Shown: in pieces, positions 1 through 7,070 of the stretch
Position numbering within the stretch: the first letter of the stretch is position 1
Layout of the letters: each line of letters opens with the position of its first letter
Origin: Bryobacterales bacterium
GTDB taxonomy: Bacteria; Acidobacteriota; Terriglobia; Bryobacterales; UBA6623
Assembly: GCA_028819215.1 (NCBI GenBank)
Contig: JAPPMG010000021.1
Span: 1 to 49,751, forward strand
Reading direction: 5' to 3'
Length of the DNA: 49,751 nucleotides
Program-made: the position numbers and the translations under genes
Notes under the pieces: generated by a model
Seen by the model: only the letters and a program-made list of their open reading frames with translations
Told to the model about the DNA's origin: nothing
Database searches by the model: none

Positions 1-48
1 GTCTAGGCCCTGCGCCCTCCCGCCCGCCCACTCGGCGGCTGGAAGCGG

Positions 49-65
49 ACCGACTGAAAGTCGGT
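49..65. repeat. Perfect 6-bp inverted repeat
   Basis: ACCGAC and GTCGGT flank a TGAAA loop just upstream of the HicA-like gene. It could be an operator or a terminator of an upstream gene. No U-tract follows, so neither role is established. Confidence 0.3.
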
Positions 66-82
66 GGGATTAGACCGGGCAG

Positions 83-292
83 GTGGAACTAAAGAGGGAT
101 GGATGGACGGAAGAAGCGCGCTCGGGAGCGACACGAGGATTTGTGAAGCAGTCCATCGACGGCACTGGACGAAAGCGGGTGGTGATTCACTTTCACCCGA
201 AGAAGCAGTATGGTCCTAGACTGATCCGATATCTCGTCAGAGACATCGGTTGGAGCGACGAAGACTTGCGTCGGCTAAAGATGATCAAGTAG
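83..292 (+). CDS. HicA-like (YcfA-type) toxin, possibly 5'-truncated
   Basis: This 69-residue basic protein resembles HicA-type dsRNA-binding-fold mRNA interferases. It has the opening RDGW, the turn GATRGF where HicA usually has GSHRxF with the catalytic His, and a C-terminal helix with the signature RDIGWSDEDLRRLK that is common in YcfA-like proteins. The catalytic-His position is Thr here, while a later His (HFHPKK) remains. Translation must start at the GTG because a TAG lies in frame at 71-73. This clips the usual first helix by several residues, and no good ribosome-binding site is visible. No hicB partner follows. It may be an orphan or decayed toxin. Family assignment is by motif recognition only. 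Confidence 0.5.
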   Translation: MELKRDGWTEEARSGATRGFVKQSIDGTGRKRVVIHFHPKKQYGPRLIRYLVRDIGWSDEDLRRLKMIK

Positions 293-578
293 CAGTTCCG
301 GTTTCGGCAACATTGGACATAACGCCGAGACGCCTAGATCCGCTGTTGAAGACAAGAGTCTCTGAACCAGATACTGTTGGCCAGGACTGGAGAACTCACC
401 ACGGAAGCGGTTCGATCTGCGCTGCTCACGCTTGGGAGTACATATCTCAACTTGTGACAACAACGTCCTGCATGTCGCGTTGCCAATTCGATTCGCTTGA
501 CTGTAGTTTCAGGCTTCACTACGATTCGGAAGTTGCGGCACGAGCCCGGCCATCGCGGGCACTGCATGCGGCTCCCCA
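293..578. other. Intergenic, no gene recognised
   Basis: I find no convincing coding region or RNA here. Short open frames on both strands have no family resemblance. The stretch separates the HicA-like gene from the GH32 relic and is probably decayed sequence. Confidence 0.4.
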
Positions 579-929
579 ATGAAGCCCCTCGCGTTCTCGA
601 CGATCCTTCCACATGGGGGTGGCACCCTGTCGGTCAAGAACGTGACGGCAGCGCCCATGGGATCGGACGCATCCCTGGCTACGACGGATGGAACCGTCAA
701 GCTGCGCATGATCGTGGACCGGGGCTCTGTCGAGGTCTTCGCCAATCAAGGCGAAATCACCGTCACGAAGCTCTTCTACCCGGACCGTTTGAACATGGAC
801 CTGGAACTCTCCTCCAAGGGAGGAACTGCCAGAATCACGGCGATGGAGGCCTATCGCCTCCGGTCCATCTGGTTGAAGCGCGAACAAGAGCTGGGTTACT
901 TCAGAGACTCAGCGAAAGGCAAGAGATAG
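579..929 (+). pseudogene. C-terminal relic of a GH32 fructosidase/levanase
   Basis: The 116 residues encoded here match the C-terminal beta-sandwich of glycoside hydrolase family 32 (invertase, levanase, inulinase). The hallmarks are a strand ending in DRGSVEVFAN, then a strand leading to FYP, and a terminal LRSIW, in the order seen in GH32. The catalytic five-blade propeller that should precede it is absent: upstream sequence has no GH32 motifs in any frame. The ATG at 579 is therefore probably an internal Met rather than a true start. The relic ends 8 bp before the downstream sulfatase start, so it was probably once cotranscribed with it. I infer a deletion that removed the 5' two-thirds. 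Confidence 0.7.
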
Positions 930-937
930 CCCCGCCC

Positions 938-2389
938 ATGCTCGACCGTCGCCACTTTCTCGGGCTCTCCGCTGCCGCACTGGCGTCACAGGCGTGTTCG
1001 CCAATGTCGGAGTCTGCGGCTGAGCCTGCTCCGCCGAACGTGCTGTTCCTCGCCGTGGACGACCTCAACACCTGGCTGGGCTGCATGGGGGGCCACCCGC
1101 AGGCGAAGACACCCAACATTGATCGCCTTGCCACCCGCTCGGTCGTATTTCACAACGCGCACTGCCAAGCGCCGATCTGCGGACCCTCGCGAGCGAGCCT
1201 GATGTCCGGCTATCTGCCGTCTACTACTGGCATCTACGGTCAGATCCAAGACAGGGACCTACGAGAGGCTTCGCCCGAAACCGGCTCGACGCCCTTCCTG
1301 CCTGAGTGGTTTGGCCAGAACGGCTACCACACGATGGGCGTTGGCAAGCTCTTTCACCGACATGCCCCAGAAGGCGCTTTCGCCGAGTCGGGCGGCCGTG
1401 TTGCCGGCTTCGGGCCGCGGCCGCCGAAACGCCTGAAGTGGGACCGCGAGGGGACCAGCACGGACTGGGGAGCGTTCCCGGAGACCGACGAGGAGATGCC
1501 GGACTTCGGCACGGCGACGTGGGCGGTAGAACGGATCCAGCGCGAGTACGACAAGCCGTTCTTCCTCGGGGCCGGCTTCCTGCGCCCGCATGTCCCTTGG
1601 CATGTGCCGCAGAAGTGGTTCGACATGTTCCCGCCGGACGAGCTAGAGATGCCGCCCTACCAGCCTGGAGATCAGGACGACGTGCCGGAGATCTCTCGTC
1701 AGCTGCATGCCCTGCCGATGATGCCGACGACGGACTGGGCGATCGAGTCGGATCAGTGGAAAGATATCGTCCAGGCGTACTTGGCGTGCATCGCCTTCGT
1801 GGATGCGCAGGTCGGCAAGGTGCTCGACGCGCTCGATGCAAGCCCCTACGCCGACAACACTTACGTCGTTCTGTGGGGCGACCACGGCTACCACATCGGC
1901 GAAAAGAATCGCTTCGGCAAGCACTCCGTCTGGGAAGAGGCGACCAGGACGCCGTTGATGATCGCCGGTCCGGGGATCGCGCCCGGAATGACACAGAAGC
2001 CTGCCGGGCTGATCGATCTCTACCCGACGCTGCTGGACCTGTGCGGCCTGCCTGCGAATCCGGCCAACGAAGGCCATAGCCTCCGCCCGGTCTTGGACGA
2101 TCCGGTAGCGGCAGACTGGCCGCACGTCGCCCTGACGACGTATGGCCGCAACAACCATGGCGTCCGCGATGAGCGCTACCGCTACATCCGCTACGAGGAC
2201 GGGTCGGAAGAGCTCTACGATCACGAGGACGACGCGCGCGAGTGGAACAACGTCGCCGCCGACCCGACCTACCAAGAAACAAAGGCACGCCTGGCAGCGC
2301 GTCTGCCTGCGGTCAACGCGCCGTGGTCGGAGAAGTCGATTTACGACTACAACCAGTACTTGACGGACCACCGCAAGCGGAACCTGTGA
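938..2389 (+). CDS. Tat-exported sulfatase, iduronate-2-sulfatase-like
   Basis: A 483-residue type I sulfatase. The start at 938 is chosen because it gives a twin-arginine signal (DRRHFLGL, residues 3-10) followed by a hydrophobic run and Cys20, possibly a lipobox. The open frame extends upstream but without sulfatase homology. Metal ligands are Asp41-Asp42 (VDDLN). The formylglycine site is Cys81 in CGPSR. A second metal pair, Asp315-His316, lies in WGDHGYHIGE, and a Lys/His follows in FGKHSVWEEATRTP, the pattern of iduronate-2-sulfatase and choline-sulfatase-like enzymes. It would hydrolyse sulfate esters, probably on polysaccharides, outside the cytoplasm. It is followed after 7 bp by a second sulfatase and preceded by a GH32 relic, consistent with a small sulfated-glycan locus. 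Confidence 0.9.
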   Translation: MLDRRHFLGLSAAALASQACSPMSESAAEPAPPNVLFLAVDDLNTWLGCMGGHPQAKTPNIDRLATRSVVFHNAHCQAPICGPSRASLMSGYLPSTTGIYGQIQDRDLREASPETGSTPFLPEWFGQNGYHTMGVGKLFHRHAPEGAFAESGGRVAGFGPRPPKRLKWDREGTSTDWGAFPETDEEMPDFGTATWAVERIQREYDKPFFLGAGFLRPHVPWHVPQKWFDMFPPDELEMPPYQPGDQDDVPEISRQLHALPMMPTTDWAIESDQWKDIVQAYLACIAFVDAQVGKVLDALDASPYADNTYVVLWGDHGYHIGEKNRFGKHSVWEEATRTPLMIAGPGIAPGMTQKPAGLIDLYPTLLDLCGLPANPANEGHSLRPVLDDPVAADWPHVALTTYGRNNHGVRDERYRYIRYEDGSEELYDHEDDAREWNNVAADPTYQETKARLAARLPAVNAPWSEKSIYDYNQYLTDHRKRNL

Positions 2390-2396
2390 GCCTGTT

Positions 2397-3842
2397 ATGG
2401 GTCGCAACCGAATCCAACGAACCATGCCTCTGGCCAGTCATGTCTGTGCGCTCGCCGCGATGCTCGCGTTTCTTACGGTGTCCTGTGCTGCCACGGACGG
2501 GACAAAGCCCAACGTCGTCCTGATCTTCATCGACGATCTGGGCTACGGCGACATCGGCCCGTTCGGATCGACCACCAACAAGACCCCCCAACTCGATCGC
2601 ATGGCGGCGGAGGGACTCGCCCTTCGCCAGTTCTATGTCTCGAACACGAACTGCACGCCGTCGCGCGCGGCTCTGATGACCGGGACTTACGCTCATCGGA
2701 TCGGCATGGACGGCGACGTGCTGTTTCCGGGCGAGCGCCGCGGCCTCAACCCCAATGAGACGACGATTGCGGAGGTCATGAAGGGCGCGGGCTACGCCAC
2801 CGGCATCTTCGGCAAATGGCATCTCGGCGATCAGCCGGAGCACTTGCCGCTCGAGCACGGCTTCGACAAGTACTTTGGAATCCCCTATTCGAACGACATG
2901 TGGCCGGGGAACCTCAAGGGCCATCGTCACACGAAGGAGCCTTACACACCGTTGCCGGTTGTCCGAAACGACCAAGTCGTTGCCTACGTGGCTGACGGTG
3001 CGGACCAATCGCTTCTTGCCGAGGCCGTGACCGACGCAGCGATCGAGTTCATTCGAGAACACCGGGCCGAGCCCTTCTTTCTGTATCTGCCCCACGCGTA
3101 CATCCATCGGCCGCGATACGCGCGCCCGGACATTGCGGCACGGGCTGGGGGAGACGTAAACCGGGCGGTTGTGGAGGAGGTCGACGACAGCGTCGGACGC
3201 GTTGTCGACACGCTGCGGGCGCTCGACCTCGCAGAACAGACGTTGGTCATCTTCACGTCGGACAACGGCGGCTCCGCCGGCATGAGCATGGGCCCCTTGC
3301 GCGGCGGCAAGGGCGGCCCCAAGTACGAGGGCCATATGCGGGAGCCGACGATCACCTGGTGGCCGGGAACGATCCCGGCGGGCCAGACGACCGACGAGAT
3401 CGTCTCCGCACTCGATATCCTGCCGTCTCTGGCAGCGCTGGTAGGGGCGGACCCGCCCGATCGCCAAATCGACGGCAAGACTGCACTCGATATTCTGCTG
3501 GGCAAGCCCAATGCGCGTTCGCCGCACGAGCTCCTGTTCTACGAGGACGAAGGCGTACGCAGCGGCAACTGGAAGCTAGTCCGCGGAGCTTCGGGACGAT
3601 TCGAGTTGTATGACTTAGACGCGGACGTCGGCGAGACGAACGATCTGTCGACAGCGCACCCGGAGCGGGTGAACGAGTTGCGCGCGCTGCTTGAGGAGCA
3701 TGCGGCGGAGATCGCAGCCAACCAGAGACCGGCAGCACAGAGCGAGACGGCTCTCCACCTAATCACCGAGCCCGGAGATCTGCCCAAGCTGCGCGAGCTC
3801 ATCGGCGTTGACGATTTCGAGGCTGTAGCGGAAGGCCGCTGA
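2397..3842 (+). CDS. Secreted arylsulfatase-type sulfatase
   Basis: A 481-residue arylsulfatase-A-like enzyme. An N-terminal hydrophobic segment ends in LTVSC (Cys30), so it is either signal-peptide cleaved or a lipoprotein. A start at 2424 would give a tighter signal peptide and is a real alternative. Metal ligands Asp46-Asp47 sit in FIDDLGYGD. The formylglycine Cys86 lies in CTPSR. GKWHLGD and TSDNGG are further sulfatase signatures. It lies 7 bp after the preceding sulfatase and is probably cotranscribed with it. Both need a formylglycine-generating enzyme, which I do not see in this window. The exact substrate cannot be read from sequence. Confidence 0.9.
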   Translation: MGRNRIQRTMPLASHVCALAAMLAFLTVSCAATDGTKPNVVLIFIDDLGYGDIGPFGSTTNKTPQLDRMAAEGLALRQFYVSNTNCTPSRAALMTGTYAHRIGMDGDVLFPGERRGLNPNETTIAEVMKGAGYATGIFGKWHLGDQPEHLPLEHGFDKYFGIPYSNDMWPGNLKGHRHTKEPYTPLPVVRNDQVVAYVADGADQSLLAEAVTDAAIEFIREHRAEPFFLYLPHAYIHRPRYARPDIAARAGGDVNRAVVEEVDDSVGRVVDTLRALDLAEQTLVIFTSDNGGSAGMSMGPLRGGKGGPKYEGHMREPTITWWPGTIPAGQTTDEIVSALDILPSLAALVGADPPDRQIDGKTALDILLGKPNARSPHELLFYEDEGVRSGNWKLVRGASGRFELYDLDADVGETNDLSTAHPERVNELRALLEEHAAEIAANQRPAAQSETALHLITEPGDLPKLRELIGVDDFEAVAEGR

Positions 3843-3865
3843 AGGTTGGCCTCTCGAGGACTCTC

Positions 3866-4216
3866 TTAATAGCCTTCTATCTCCCCGGTCTTGCCGCCAA
3901 TCTCGCGCTCCACTGCTTCGGCAATCCAAGCGTTGAGGCTCTTCCCCTGAGCCTTGGCGGCCGCATCAGCCGCACGGTGTACCGCTGGGGGGACCCGCAG
4001 CGGGATCTTCCCGGAATATGGCTTGTCAGGAGCCCGACCTCGTGTCTCGCATGCCCGCAAGTAGTCGTCGATCGAGAATTCGAACTCCTTCCTGAGTTCA
4101 ACGACAGAGACCCCTTCGAAGATGATCACGTCGCGAGTTCCTGTCACTTCCCCGTGAAAGACACCCGCCTCGTCATCGAACGTAATTGCTGCTCGGTACC
4201 CCTTGTATTTCATCAT
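3866..4216 (-). CDS. hicB: HicB-family antitoxin with ribbon-helix-helix C-terminus
   Basis: A 116-residue HicB antitoxin. The N-terminal half (YKGYRAAITFDDEAGVFHGE ... SIDDYLRACE) is the partly degraded RNase H fold that neutralises HicA. The C-terminal LRVPPAVHRAADAAAK ... LNAWIAEAVER is a ribbon-helix-helix DNA-binding segment. The start at 4216 is favoured over an in-frame start at 4261 by a Shine-Dalgarno GAAGGGA seven bases upstream. It begins 19 bp downstream of the hicA stop, so the order is toxin then antitoxin, the usual hicAB order. It should autoregulate the upstream promoter. It converges on the sulfatase pair with only 23 bp between the stops. Confidence 0.85.
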   Translation of the reverse strand: MMKYKGYRAAITFDDEAGVFHGEVTGTRDVIIFEGVSVVELRKEFEFSIDDYLRACETRGRAPDKPYSGKIPLRVPPAVHRAADAAAKAQGKSLNAWIAEAVEREIGGKTGEIEGY

Positions 4217-4235
4217 CGCTGCGTCCCTTCGTCGT

Positions 4236-4493
4236 TCAGCTTCTTTCGATACTTGCCTCATGCAGGAATCGCCTCACCGACTCGACGGTTCGTCTCCTTG
4301 CTGCCTTCCCCGGGTGGGGTCTGCGGAAATGACCCGCCACGCCATTCAGCTCGACGTAGACCCTAGGGCCCGCCCGCTCCTCAATGTGGGCTCCGCACGC
4401 CGCGAACAGGGATTCGATGCCAGTCCAGGTGAGCCCAGATTGGACTGGGTGTCGGAAGATCGCATCCAAGGTCTTGCGGTGCTTCCTCCTCAC
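4236..4493 (-). CDS. hicA: HicA-family toxin
   Basis: An 85-residue HicA-type mRNA interferase. The KHRKTLDAIF opening, the central TWTGIESLFAACGA, and the motif VAGHFRRPHPGKAARR followed by a terminal VRRFLHEA helix form the pattern of the HicA subfamily that begins with SKHRKTL. The start is a GTG at 4493. An ATG at 4497 is out of frame. A predicted -10 box ends exactly six bases before the GTG, so the transcript would be leaderless, and no Shine-Dalgarno precedes this gene. Cotranscribed with hicB downstream. Confidence 0.8.
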   Translation of the reverse strand: MRRKHRKTLDAIFRHPVQSGLTWTGIESLFAACGAHIEERAGPRVYVELNGVAGHFRRPHPGKAARRRTVESVRRFLHEASIERS

Positions 4494-4528
4494 ACATAGA
4501 ATATATCAAAAACTGATATCACTCCAAG
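4494..4528 (-). promoter_or_regulatory. Predicted leaderless promoter and operator of hicAB
   Basis: On the minus strand an extended -10 element (TGA then TATATT, 4505-4500) lies 6 nt before the hicA GTG. A weak -35 (TTGGAG, 4527-4522) is 16 bp upstream of it. TGATAT occurs twice here, once as TGATATCA and once as TGATATAT, which would suit a ribbon-helix-helix repressor such as the HicB encoded downstream. Predicted from sequence only. Confidence 0.5.
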
Positions 4529-4782
4529 GCGGCGTTGAAGCCCTCTCGGCAGAGAACCTCGAACCACTAGCGAGCATGATGGAGAACATGGTCTAGGAAC
4601 TGGAACAATCAAGCTGGCGGATCGGTTGCAATTCGGGCTCCCGTTGGAACCGGTCATTCCGCAGCAGAAGAAGCCAAGGATTACCTCCCGAACATCTCCA
4701 TGTCGGCCGTATCGGAGTTCCTCACTCTTCCCGCGATTCTGTGGAAGGGGCAGGGGAATCTAACTGGACTAGGAACATAGTT
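4529..4782. other. Spacer between divergent toxin-antitoxin operons
   Basis: No gene or RNA recognised. The segment separates the divergent hicAB and phd/vapC promoters and becomes markedly AT-rich only at its two ends, where those promoters lie. Confidence 0.4.
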
Positions 4783-4794
4783 TATTATTAAGTT
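4783..4794 (+). promoter_or_regulatory. Predicted leaderless promoter of phd/vapC operon
   Basis: A -10-like TATTAT (4783-4788) ends six bases before the antitoxin ATG, placing the expected transcript start on the A of the ATG. No Shine-Dalgarno is present and the -35 is weak. ACATA (4775-4779) and TATGT (4794-4798) form a small inverted repeat around the -10 that could be the antitoxin's operator. Confidence 0.45.
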
Positions 4795-5046
4795 ATGTCT
4801 GTGGTTCGATTGAACATGCACGAGGCAAAGACGCACCTCTCGAAACATGTCGCGAAGCTCAAGGCAGGTGACCGGATTGTTCTCTGTCGACGGAACCGTG
4901 AGATCGCGGAGATCCGGCCGATTCTGGAGCGTGCTGACAAACCGCGTCCGATCGGATTAGGCAAAGGACTCGCGGAAATCCCGGATTCATTCTTCGAACC
5001 GCTACCGGATGAGCTCCTGGATCGGTTTGAAGGCAAGCTGCGCTGA
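4795..5046 (+). CDS. Phd/YefM-family antitoxin
   Basis: An 83-residue antitoxin. The opening MSVVRLNMHEAKTHLSKHV is the Phd/YefM signature: a beta strand, then the N-x-x-EAK-x-x-L helix that binds DNA as a dimer. It is followed by AGDRIVLCRRNREIAEIRPI, the second half of the fold, and an acidic-rich tail (PDSFFEPLPDELLDRFEGKLR) that normally wraps the toxin. It lies 14 bp before a PIN-domain toxin gene and is the first gene of that operon. It lacks a Shine-Dalgarno, unlike the toxin gene. Confidence 0.88.
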   Translation: MSVVRLNMHEAKTHLSKHVAKLKAGDRIVLCRRNREIAEIRPILERADKPRPIGLGKGLAEIPDSFFEPLPDELLDRFEGKLR

Positions 5047-5060
5047 AGGGATGTGAGACC

Positions 5061-5447
5061 ATGCGCTTCCTGCTGGATACCGTTACCTTCATATGGATGG
5101 CGGAGGGGCACTCCAAGTTGAGTGCCGTTGCACGATCGCTGATCTCTGATGCTTCGAATGAGATCTTCTTGAGTGCGGCATCAGCGTGGGAAATCGCGGT
5201 CAAGCACGACCTCGGGCGCCTCGAACTGCAATTGCCGCCAGACGAGTATCTACCACAGCAGAGACAGATCCACCACATCGAGTCGTTGTCAATCGACGAG
5301 GCGGACGCGCTTCAGTCCGCCAAGCTGCCGGACGTGCATCGAGATCCGTTTGACCGGATCCTGATCGCTCAAGCGATCTTGGGCGGTATGGCGATTGTGA
5401 CTCCGGACCGTGTGATTCGAAGGTATCCGGTTCGGACAGTGTGGTAG
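5061..5447 (+). CDS. VapC-type PIN-domain toxin
   Basis: A 128-residue PIN ribonuclease of the kind paired with Phd antitoxins. The acidic metal-binding residues are visible: Asp6 in FLLDTVTFIW, Glu44 or so in SAASAWEIAVK, the Asp pair in HRDPFDRILIAQA, and Asp near the end in IVTPDRVIRRY. All four clusters are intact, so the enzyme is probably active against RNA (tRNA or mRNA). A Shine-Dalgarno AAGGGA lies nine bases before the ATG, in contrast to the antitoxin gene. Confidence 0.9.
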   Translation: MRFLLDTVTFIWMAEGHSKLSAVARSLISDASNEIFLSAASAWEIAVKHDLGRLELQLPPDEYLPQQRQIHHIESLSIDEADALQSAKLPDVHRDPFDRILIAQAILGGMAIVTPDRVIRRYPVRTVW

Positions 5448-5854
5448 CGATTCCGAAGAAGTACCAGCGCTTTGGGAGAGCATCCCCTAGCTGGCCGTCG
5501 CAAGTTGGCTCTCGCTAGACGGGGATCGGACCCGCGACATTCACCTTGGGAATTCAGCCTTTGATCGAATGCAGAGAACCTCGAGCGCCGGAGTCCGTGC
5601 CCATTCATGGATTCCCGGCAGGCCGAAAGATATCGACATTACCCTCGACGTTCGGGCCTGTGCTCTGGGTCCCGTGGATGTGGGCCGTCGACTGGCTGTT
5701 CCGCCTTCGGAATCCAGAAGGGACAGTGGACGCAGGCAGCCTCCTATCCCTGTCAGCATCAGCCGCGCATCAAGTCTGTCTCGCTCGAGCTGACCCTTGG
5801 CCCATCCGGTCTCGGCCCAGTGGCCCGCGAATGACCACTGACTGCGCAGCGCCC
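5448..5854. other. Intergenic region with a tRNA-Gly fragment
   Basis: No protein gene recognised on either strand. The only identifiable element is the tRNA-Gly 3' fragment at 5506-5552. The region separates the toxin-antitoxin cluster from the nucleoside hydrolase and may be an old integration junction. Confidence 0.45.
5506..5552 (-). pseudogene. tRNA-Gly 3'-half fragment (candidate att remnant)
   Basis: Read on the minus strand, this has CCCAAGGTGAATGTCGCGGG, then the T-loop TCCGATC and CCCGT, then an acceptor-like end finishing in CCA. CCAAGGTGAATGTCGCGGG is how many bacterial tRNA-Gly(GCC) genes read from the anticodon loop to the T-arm. The T-stem pairs (GCGGG with CCCGT). The anticodon loop is altered at its first base and everything 5' of it is missing. 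The CCA is two bases off the normal register. A fragment running from the anticodon loop to the 3' end is the typical residue of integration into a tRNA gene. No integrase or second copy was noticed in the window. Confidence 0.6.
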
Positions 5855-6886
5855 TTAGCGGCGGCGCTGAGGCGGGTCGGGTCGGGCACTGACCCATTCT
5901 CGATACGTCTGGATTACGTTTGCCTTCTGCGCTGGATCAAGAATCAGGTAGCGGTGTCTTCCGTCGGGGGAAGAAGCAAATCTCGTCCGCCCGTCTTCGA
6001 GCACGCTGATGGTGCCCGGATCGGAGAGTTGGAAGTAGCCGCCGTCGGGACGTACCGCGTAGAGCACAGCCGTGAGATCCCAAGTTGGAGTGTCGTAGGG
6101 CATTGTCCTGTAGGCCCGGTACGCGTCAACGACAGGGTGATCCTCCGCCCACGCGAAATCGGCTTCGATGCTCTCTGCGGGATAAGCCAGCTCACTGCCG
6201 ACCTCGAACCCGGAAGCGACAATCGGTGTTGGCCATTCGGCGAATACCTTTCGCGCGGCGTCGATGTCCGACATGATATTGAATTCCGGCTCTCCGTTGG
6301 GATAGGCCCCGCCCATCACGACGAGCATCTTGACCTTCGCTTCGATGATGGGCTTGGCATTCGGCAGATCAAGCAACTCTGCCAAGTTCGTTGCCGGCCC
6401 AGTCAACACCACGATGCAATTCTGGTCGTGCTGCGCGGTGAGAGCGTTTCGCATCAGCGGTCCCGGCATCGCCGTGTCGTTGACATCCTCCACCTCATGC
6501 GGATACAGCGGTTCGCCCGCCGAGTCCCTCCGGGACAGGGGCCGCGCCAGCATTGGCGAGTCGTCAGGCATCCATCCCTTGTCGGAGTAACCGATCGGCA
6601 GACCGCGCCTTCTGCGCAGATAGTCGGGCAGCTTGGGACCTCCGGCTGCTTCAAGAGCGGCGAAGGAAGCCTCCCGATAGAACAGTGCCAGCGCATCACA
6701 GAATGCGGCGGCCAGGAGGTTCGACTTCGTCACGCTCACGGACACGAGGCGTGCCTCTGCCTCTTTGCTCCCCGAAAACCCGTAGAGCATGGCGAGTGCG
6801 AGGACATCGTCGATGGCGTTGCCCATGTCGCAGTCAAAGACGATGCCAACGGGCGGGATCGGCCGCTCACTCGCCGTTGCTTGCAT
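5855..6886 (-). CDS. Inosine/uridine-preferring nucleoside hydrolase family protein
   Basis: A 343-residue member of the IUNH family, which cleaves N-glycosidic bonds of ribonucleosides with Ca2+. The metal-binding N-terminus reads FDCDMGNAIDD (residues 17-27), giving Asp18, Asp20 and the Asp26-Asp27 pair. Later motifs are LVVMGGAYPNGEPEFNIMSD (sugar binding, Asn and Glu) and WDLTAVLYAV carrying the final Asp ligand. The ATG at 6886 is chosen because GAGGAAG sits just upstream; a GTG at 6889 is possible. No clear signal peptide, so it is probably cytoplasmic. It is followed by no cotranscribed gene. Substrate preference cannot be read; many distant members act on unknown ribosides. Confidence 0.85.
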   Translation of the reverse strand: MQATASERPIPPVGIVFDCDMGNAIDDVLALAMLYGFSGSKEAEARLVSVSVTKSNLLAAAFCDALALFYREASFAALEAAGGPKLPDYLRRRRGLPIGYSDKGWMPDDSPMLARPLSRRDSAGEPLYPHEVEDVNDTAMPGPLMRNALTAQHDQNCIVVLTGPATNLAELLDLPNAKPIIEAKVKMLVVMGGAYPNGEPEFNIMSDIDAARKVFAEWPTPIVASGFEVGSELAYPAESIEADFAWAEDHPVVDAYRAYRTMPYDTPTWDLTAVLYAVRPDGGYFQLSDPGTISVLEDGRTRFASSPDGRHRYLILDPAQKANVIQTYREWVSARPDPPQRRR

Positions 6887-7070
6887 CACGCTTCCTCAAC
6901 TGCAGGCCGGGGGGAACAACCGAGCGCGTCCATCCAAGCCTGCAACGTTCTCAATGTCGGCACCCGGGTCGACATCGACGGCCATGCTGGCCCTCTGCGA
7001 GCTCCGCCTTCGTCTCGGGAAATGCGTGCGAGGAGCTGCACGGTGCTTCTGCGCCGAACGAGCCACAGTG

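Noticed and set aside
49..65. Stem-loop resembling a tRNA-Phe anticodon arm (GAA in a 7-nt loop)
   Set aside because: No D-arm, T-arm or acceptor stem fits around it; kept only as an inverted repeat.
497..937. In-frame 147-codon extension of the first sulfatase
   Set aside because: It overlaps the GH32 relic in another frame, lacks homology, and would bury the Tat signal.
1224..2288. 354-codon open frame antisense to the first sulfatase
   Set aside because: Arg/Ser/Pro-rich low-complexity reading typical of the reverse of a GC-rich gene; no motifs.
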